Below are positions 46,001 through 50,326 of a stretch of DNA of 50,326 bases, in pieces (positions within the stretch are counted from its first letter, which is position 1; every line of letters starts with the position of its first letter). The notes under the pieces are model-generated. The model was not told the origin of the DNA and did no database searches. It saw nothing but the letters and a program-made list of their open reading frames with translations. This DNA is from a virus. Where the stretch lies: IMG/VR virus record IMGVR_UViG_3300033156_000254, positions 1 to 50,326 of that record; one strand, 5' to 3'. A program made the position numbers and the translations under genes.

Positions 46001-47931
46001 GAAAATTTGATCTCGCCGCCGAATTGCAGAAACAGTACGAGAGGATAAAGGAATCATTTACCCTGCCCGAGGGCTTGCGGTCTACATTTGATGAGATCAG
46101 GGAGACATGGAAAGAGGATGCCACTGGAGCCGGGGAACAACTGCGAAAATTGGCCGAAACTTTTGATCCTACTCTAGTAGCCAAATTTCTGGATGAGCTT
46201 GTTTCTGAGGCTGAGGATGAAATTAGAATTATGGAAAAGTTCGGCCAGGATACCACAAAAGCTGCCAAGGCCCTCAATGATTTACAGGTAGCTGCTAGGG
46301 GTGGACTTACATGGTGGGAGAAAGCCCAGGAAAAGTTTGGCTGGGCCGCAGAGGGACTGGATATTCTAAACGAAGCACTCAGTGCCATGGGGGATATTCC
46401 GAAAGCTATATCCACAGCCATAGCTGGAGCTCGCAGTGCAATCGACAGCCTTTTCAGGGGAGATGTAAAGCAGGCACTCATCACCGGCATAGAAACGATC
46501 TTTGCAGTTGTCGTGGCTGTCCTGCAAGAAAAGAAGGCTCAGCTTGAGCAGATCCTGGATTTCTACATATCTAGCTTTAAACAATTGGGTTCTGCTGCCG
46601 CTAATCTGGTTCAATCTCTGTCGTTGGGCCTTGGAGGTCCGCTTAGTGGTCTCTTTGGGGCTCTTATGTCTGCAATAACCTCGGCAATTAAGATGACTTT
46701 TCTTTCGGGGATAGAGCTATTGACAGAAGGAATTAATATGCTGGTTGGATTCATGACCCAGCTTGCCAGTAGCTTCGCCAACCTAATCAAGCAATCCAGG
46801 GCATACTCTGCACTTCAAAAGGAAACGGATTCAGTTTGGAAAGCCATAGCCGACCTATTTGGTGAATTCTTGTGGCCGCTAGTGGCAATCATTCGCTACC
46901 TAAGAGAATGGCTAGGGATACAAGATGAAGTCAATAGACAAGTAGCCTCAAGTCTCAATGTTCCTGTGGGCTGGAAGGCAGAACGGATCAGGCATGGGGC
47001 TGCTACTCCAGGCGAGCCACTACTAGAAACTACTGCGGGTGCCGAGATTCCTGCCTGGGCGGATGCCGTCGGAAAGAAGATTGCCGAGTACATAATGAAC
47101 CTATTGCAAGGATTCGGCATAGATAGCTGGACTGATCTCTTGTCCGCATTCCGGGATGCCGCGGTAGGGATGTGGGATTGGCTAACCGGCAAGATGCCAG
47201 ACATCATCGAATCCATTTCCGGCGCAATTGCAGCGGTAGGAGAAGTACTAGCAAAGCACGGGATTAGTCTGGACTCCATAGCCGAGTGGATGGCTAAAGG
47301 GGTAGATTGGGTAATTCAAAATCTTCCTCAGATAGCGGCCGATATTACAGAGTTCATTCTGGGATTATTCAAGCTTGGAAAGGATGTCTGGAATTGGGTC
47401 GTTCGTAACTTTCCTTCATGGGATGATATCCAGAGCGCGTTTGACAAGTTCATAGACGAACTGGACAAACTTCCATCCTGGGATCAGGTGCGCACCTCAC
47501 TAGATAGACTGATTGGTACGCTAAACGCTTTGAAGACGGGACTGATCTATGCAATGTTCGGCGCGGCGGGGGCTCTAATTGGCGCCATGGCTGCAATGAA
47601 TCCCATTATGGGGTGGGCGGCCATAGGGGGCGCTGCTCTAGGAGTTGCCGGGGGAATCGGTCTAGCATACTTACTTCAGCAATGGCTCGGGACGTTTGCC
47701 GGGGGCGGCATTGCAATGAAGCCAGGGTTTGCCCGCATAGGGGAAGCGGGGCCAGAAGCCGTGCTCCCCCTTTCCAGGCTGCCTGAATTCATGGGCAAGG
47801 AAAGCAATCAAGGACCGTTCATTTTCAATATACACGTTGGCAATGAGAAAATTGCCCGTGTTGTACTTAAAGAACTGCGGCGAGATAACAACGTAGCAAG
47901 TGGATATAACCTGGCTCCACTGGGGGTGTGA
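43033..47931 (+). CDS. tape measure protein (probable non-canonical start)
   Basis: About 1632 residues if started at ATA 43033; 1614 from the first canonical start, GTG 43087. The extra residues IEKIGTAYAELVLDQSKF are the conserved opening of tape measures, so translation must begin upstream, and no ATG/GTG/TTG is in frame there (stop at 43012). ATA 43033 overlaps the G-T stop (ATAG) and has AAAGGAG upstream. Residues about 70-280 are the TP901 core (FGITGTEATKALYQIYSAGY). Hydrophobic segments lie near 390-420 and 1535-1565. The last part (GFARIGEAGPEAVLPLSRL) is the usual C-terminus. Tail length about 240 nm by 0.15 nm per residue. Confidence 0.85.
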   Translation: MEKIGTAYAELVLDQSKFVSGIKQAESTFRSGASSITASASRITGSLTRLIGVGAGLYALKRGIQSAVGAFASFDEALRNVWTLTGETWEQMQKVGQEVRDLAPKFGITGTEATKALYQIYSAGYKGAEGIEVLKASLVGAAAGLTDVFTAADATTSILNAYKMSADKASYVNDVLFKTVERGKTTFGELSSSIGRLIGIAAPLGAGFEEVTAALATLTRQGISTDEAVTAVRQAIVQLARPTEETAEVIEALGYESGAAMMEELGFAEALAKVTDYAKEHNIELSDMFTNIRAVLAVLPLATTSAGEYAEDMKEIANATGAAAAAFEKQKGLAFQLRQVKAYFAEVATTLGETFLPEISKLLRIVQSIIGPLSKMGDALKNIVTVLGTTTLGALFGGMSGGVIGGIIGGLIVLVNMIKDLVDTMRGLGTGIEPIDVETAKTEILKTIKEQQEAVEAAMQMPEGPEKPIPPEELELTAPLPYTLGIDRVEQQSEVLEQTTEDFADTLQEGAENIVEAARQIAEAAGLTEFEIEPSPTLTIEEASQAIRNYAEKMGKLKSVTGEAADTAEEAASTTEKATDAAEEAAKKWQEELDKLTDQLAEDPIKAASALTEFIGTFKGIPSAMLAAADTAETLIGILEDWLALPAEMRAGAGISETDVQGLIEQLKEYTIQIEQTKSRQEEWAKQWDKWIKQLDDGTLSVEEFIGIVQDHMRANADDAEQLVYHYQRLQDLENRYEMLVPILESLGLSSEEAESAAQALANALGNATSAAQSLADQLNALSLANIGDIIPRAGEIVEKLRTGDVENVGEWLKLWGELQALKGGVEAFREGLYRVGAGAGDLQNSVEVLKKYIDSVTSGKTPEEIAEERQREAERIKREAEKARREREKAAREAQRAAEEAAREAQEAFKRKFDLPALGALATGDWEGAAKAVHEMAQMYDDLVQEAQALAEVNGKRLDERDVLQLLMGAERQLLSALQDRIRLAQLAGKFDLAAELQKQYERIKESFTLPEGLRSTFDEIRETWKEDATGAGEQLRKLAETFDPTLVAKFLDELVSEAEDEIRIMEKFGQDTTKAAKALNDLQVAARGGLTWWEKAQEKFGWAAEGLDILNEALSAMGDIPKAISTAIAGARSAIDSLFRGDVKQALITGIETIFAVVVAVLQEKKAQLEQILDFYISSFKQLGSAAANLVQSLSLGLGGPLSGLFGALMSAITSAIKMTFLSGIELLTEGINMLVGFMTQLASSFANLIKQSRAYSALQKETDSVWKAIADLFGEFLWPLVAIIRYLREWLGIQDEVNRQVASSLNVPVGWKAERIRHGAATPGEPLLETTAGAEIPAWADAVGKKIAEYIMNLLQGFGIDSWTDLLSAFRDAAVGMWDWLTGKMPDIIESISGAIAAVGEVLAKHGISLDSIAEWMAKGVDWVIQNLPQIAADITEFILGLFKLGKDVWNWVVRNFPSWDDIQSAFDKFIDELDKLPSWDQVRTSLDRLIGTLNALKTGLIYAMFGAAGALIGAMAAMNPIMGWAAIGGAALGVAGGIGLAYLLQQWLGTFAGGGIAMKPGFARIGEAGPEAVLPLSRLPEFMGKESNQGPFIFNIHVGNEKIARVVLKELRRDNNVASGYNLAPLGV

Positions 47932-49707
47932 ATGGCTAGAACAGATATAGCGAATGCCAATAGTCAGGCCAAAGTCACTTCCCAGTCTGTGGAGATATAT
48001 AATGGTTCCAGTTGGATTGATCTTACCAGTCCGGCGGGGAGCTCTTTTCCGGGCAAGTCCCGAATAAAGGCATTGTCGTTTCGCTATGTAGATGGGCGAT
48101 GGCGGGCACAGGCTATCATTTTCAACACGCAAGATTTCCGGGCGGCCAATGAATCCCTTGATCCTGGCCATGCCAGCATCTTCAATCCTAGCGGCGTTCC
48201 CCTCTTGGGGGCCTATCATGATGTAAGAATCAAGATCGGCAAAGGCGGTGATGCGGCCGGGCTAGTGTTCCAAGGCTTTGTCGGCCCCGGCGATCTTACG
48301 AGCGGGGAAGATGTTGAGATGGAGGACTACATCACAGTTGACTTCTACGGTACTATGCAGCCGTACTTTGATTACTATATAGACAAAGAAAACGGACGAG
48401 AATACAAGGAGACTTACCTTTCGGCTTCCGTAAATGTTCTTAATCAGATCTTGGAGGACTACGGATTCGCTCCTGTAATTATTGTCCAAGATGACCCCAA
48501 TTACTACGTGAACCGTTATGCTATCGGGGATACCAGTATAGGCGATGCGATCATGAGGCCAGTTAACTCCATAGGTTACCTATTGATGGAGAAATACAAC
48601 GCTGCGGCTGGGGAGTTTAGGCCCACAGTAGTTGACCCACAGAGGAGCAATACCACTCCCGATATAGACCTGGGCGGAAATATCCGTACTACTAGATTGA
48701 CCTACACGGAGGCCAATGTGCGGACATGGGTCAGGGTGCTATATACGGACCGCACTACAGGCAAACAGGCTCATGCAGATTCAAAAGATGATACAGCCAG
48801 GACTATTTATGGCGTTCCTGATGGCAGCGGCGGCCGACTGCACCGCTATATGAGGATCGTAGAGAAGGATGGTTCATGGATCGACACGCGAGCCGAAGCA
48901 CAGAAAGAAGCCAATGCGGCGCTACATGATCTGTCAACTCCATGTCCTGGGGCTGAAGCAGTTATCCCGTGGCTGGTTTTGGGGGTAGAAGGCGGCGATC
49001 TGGTAAGAATAGAGACACCATCCGAAACTATTGATATTGGTGTCACAGAGGTAGAGTGGAATATAGCCTCTCCAGAGGATGTAATGGGGAGCACAGTAAT
49101 CAGGGGCGCAGTTGGCCGGCGTGTAGGAGCTACCCGATACTGGTTTGTGCGTGGACGCACGGATTGGATAGGAAAGCACGATAGGGACAGAGATGACCTT
49201 CACGGGGTTACCCCTGGTCCTCCTACAGAGATAGAGGCCATGGGGGTATGGGGAGAGAATGAGGATGGGAGTCCCGCTCCCGTGCTACATGTTCGTTGGC
49301 ACGGTACGCGGGATTGGCTGGCAAAGGGTTACCGGGTTCGTTACAAGGAGCTAACTCTTTCCGATTCTGGTACGGCTACAGGGGGAACTGCCACAACTCT
49401 CCAAGATACATCGAAATCGTGGGGCACAGACCAATGGCGCGGATTCTATGTGGCCCTCCAGGGTAGTGGGCGCAAGGGGACTAACATAATCCGCAAGATC
49501 CTGTCCAATACAGCTACAGAAATCATAGTTGAGGAGGCATGGAATGATGCACCGGCAGCAGGAGAATCGTATCTGATATTACAACCGAGCGGAGACTACA
49601 ACGTGGTCTCAACGGACAAATATCCCTATGTGCAGGTGCCTGGTCTTAAAGAGGGAGCCTATATAATGGCAGAGGTAGCGACAGTGCCGCGTGGAATAGA
49701 GCGGTAA
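47932..49707 (+). CDS. tail tip / baseplate hub-like protein with FN3-like end
   Basis: 591 residues, next after the tape measure. The first 380 residues resemble distal-tail/hub proteins (VEIYNGSSWIDLTSPAG; GLVFQGFVGPGDLTSG; VLNQILEDYGFAPVIIVQDD; TRAEAQKEANAALHDL). The end is FN3-like (PTEIEAMGVWGENEDGS, HVRWHGTRDWLAKGYRVRYK) with an insert of about 75 residues (SDSGTATGGTATTLQDTSKS up to SYLILQPSGDYN) before the last strands. No enzymatic motif. Confidence 0.7.
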   Translation: MARTDIANANSQAKVTSQSVEIYNGSSWIDLTSPAGSSFPGKSRIKALSFRYVDGRWRAQAIIFNTQDFRAANESLDPGHASIFNPSGVPLLGAYHDVRIKIGKGGDAAGLVFQGFVGPGDLTSGEDVEMEDYITVDFYGTMQPYFDYYIDKENGREYKETYLSASVNVLNQILEDYGFAPVIIVQDDPNYYVNRYAIGDTSIGDAIMRPVNSIGYLLMEKYNAAAGEFRPTVVDPQRSNTTPDIDLGGNIRTTRLTYTEANVRTWVRVLYTDRTTGKQAHADSKDDTARTIYGVPDGSGGRLHRYMRIVEKDGSWIDTRAEAQKEANAALHDLSTPCPGAEAVIPWLVLGVEGGDLVRIETPSETIDIGVTEVEWNIASPEDVMGSTVIRGAVGRRVGATRYWFVRGRTDWIGKHDRDRDDLHGVTPGPPTEIEAMGVWGENEDGSPAPVLHVRWHGTRDWLAKGYRVRYKELTLSDSGTATGGTATTLQDTSKSWGTDQWRGFYVALQGSGRKGTNIIRKILSNTATEIIVEEAWNDAPAAGESYLILQPSGDYNVVSTDKYPYVQVPGLKEGAYIMAEVATVPRGIER

Positions 49708-49711
49708 ATAA

Positions 49712-49723
49712 GGGGGCGGTCGG
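49712..49723 (+). repeat. GGGGCGGTCG start-associated copy (tailspike)
   Basis: GGGGGCGGTCGG abuts ATG 49724. AAGGGGG takes the SD position. Confidence 0.85.
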
Positions 49724-50326
49724 ATGGCAACTTATGTCAAGTGGGCAGATACGATTGTTGACGATAGCGGCATTGTCATACCGTCGGTAACTGTTACAGT
49801 AAAAGATCCTGATACAGGGGATCCCATTACTATCTATAGTGATCGGGCAGGAACCACAAAGGGCAATCCATTTACAACCGGCGTTGATGGCATAGCCGAA
49901 TTCTATGTAGATGTCGAAACCAATCCCCGAATAAAAATAGAATTATCTAAAACAGACTATGATTTTACGGCAGCTAATGAGATGCTGAATGATGTTTACT
50001 TGGCGAGCAAAGGAGAAACTCTCGGTAGCCTTTCCGACGTGACTATTTCCTCCCCGTCAAATGATGAACTTCTGGCCTACGACGCCGGATCGGGGAAATG
50101 GATCAATCAAACGCCAAGCGAAGCCGGATTGCTTGCCGCTGACGGTTCAGTTCCCCTGACTGCTGACTGGGACGTAGGAGGTCACTCTCTCAGCAGTGTG
50201 TTGTCATTGGACCAGACAGGGCAAGGTGGCCAAACCGGCTATGAGGGAGCCTTTAGAGGGGTTGCAGATGCACGGGATTTTGGTGCTGTTCTGGACGGGA
50301 CAACAGATGACAGCGCTGCAATCCAA
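49724..50326 (+). CDS. tailspike / tail fibre (N-terminal part; continues at 2-1147)
   Basis: 201 codons to the end of the window, continuing in frame at base 65 after the 64-bp repeat. MATYVKWADTIVDDSGIVIP, TVTVKDPDTGDPITIYSDRA and DGIAEFYVDVETNPRIKIEL form a beta-sandwich head domain that likely docks to the tail. A linker with DVTISSPSNDELLAYDAGSG and PLTADWDVGGHSLSSVLSLD (a common fibre repeat) leads to the pectate-lyase-like beta-helix at about residue 181. Confidence 0.85.
   Translation, partial: MATYVKWADTIVDDSGIVIPSVTVTVKDPDTGDPITIYSDRAGTTKGNPFTTGVDGIAEFYVDVETNPRIKIELSKTDYDFTAANEMLNDVYLASKGETLGSLSDVTISSPSNDELLAYDAGSGKWINQTPSEAGLLAADGSVPLTADWDVGGHSLSSVLSLDQTGQGGQTGYEGAFRGVADARDFGAVLDGTTDDSAAIQ
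50263..50326. repeat. 64-bp terminal direct repeat (right copy)
   Basis: Identical to 1-64. See the left copy. Confidence 0.95.

Noticed and set aside
44058-46614. Long minus-strand frames opposite the tape measure gene
   Set aside because: Ser/Ala-rich translations without SDs, typical shadows of a codon-biased gene.

Overview
The window is the complete genome of a tailed dsDNA phage, of siphovirus type, opened at an arbitrary point. Bases 1-64 are repeated exactly at 50263-50326, and the repeat lies in frame inside one tailspike gene. The molecule therefore closes to a circle of 50262 unique bases (a circular or terminally redundant genome). The structural genes are a GpA-type large terminase, an HK97-type portal, protease and capsid, neck genes, tail tube genes, frameshifted tail chaperones and a tape measure of about 1630 residues, with no sheath gene. 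Promoters are sigma70-like and Shine-Dalgarno (SD) sites are strong, so the host is a bacterium. I cannot name it. I see no integrase and no full-length CI-type repressor.

Layout. 1-3.2 kb: tailspike and tail-tip genes. 3.2-6.9 kb: an antisense membrane metalloprotease, then small lysis or envelope genes (secreted beta protein, holin-like protein) and a metallophosphoesterase. 6.9-14 kb: a regulatory and replication region with an XRE protein, Cas4-like nuclease, Sak4-type ATPase, DUF669-type ssDNA-binding protein, tRNA-like and structured RNA elements, an O-like initiator with lambda-like iterons inside its gene, a DnaC-type loader and an HNH protein. 14-19.3 kb: a divergent ThyX and many small accessory genes. 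19.4-24.8 kb: terminases, membrane proteins, RNA ligase and a RusA-like resolvase. 24.8-25.2 kb: a hairpin-rich non-coding block. 25.2-27.8 kb: a leftward operon of small genes from one consensus promoter. 28.0-32.4 kb: a predicted DNA-hypermodification operon. 32.8-49.7 kb: head and tail morphogenesis.

The most interesting system is the operon at 28.0-32.4 kb: ParB-like protein, small P-loop kinase of the 5-hydroxymethyl-deoxyuridine DNA kinase type, stand-alone class II glutamine amidotransferase, amino acid:DNA transferase, GNAT acetyltransferase and radical SAM enzyme. The kinase and transferase match the known logic for thymidine hypermodification. The amidotransferase replaces the PLP enzymes of described pathways, so the final base is probably unknown. 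The ThyX has lost two usual flavin-contact residues and could be the source of hydroxymethyl-dUMP.

Two regulatory elements recur. GGGGCGGTCG occurs fifteen times, nine of them touching or just before a start codon, often of the first gene of a module. Three rightward operons (lysis, modification, portal) start with the same leader: a sigma70 promoter, a 5-bp hairpin with an AGACR loop, and at once an intrinsic terminator. This looks like phage-controlled antitermination or a family of short RNAs.
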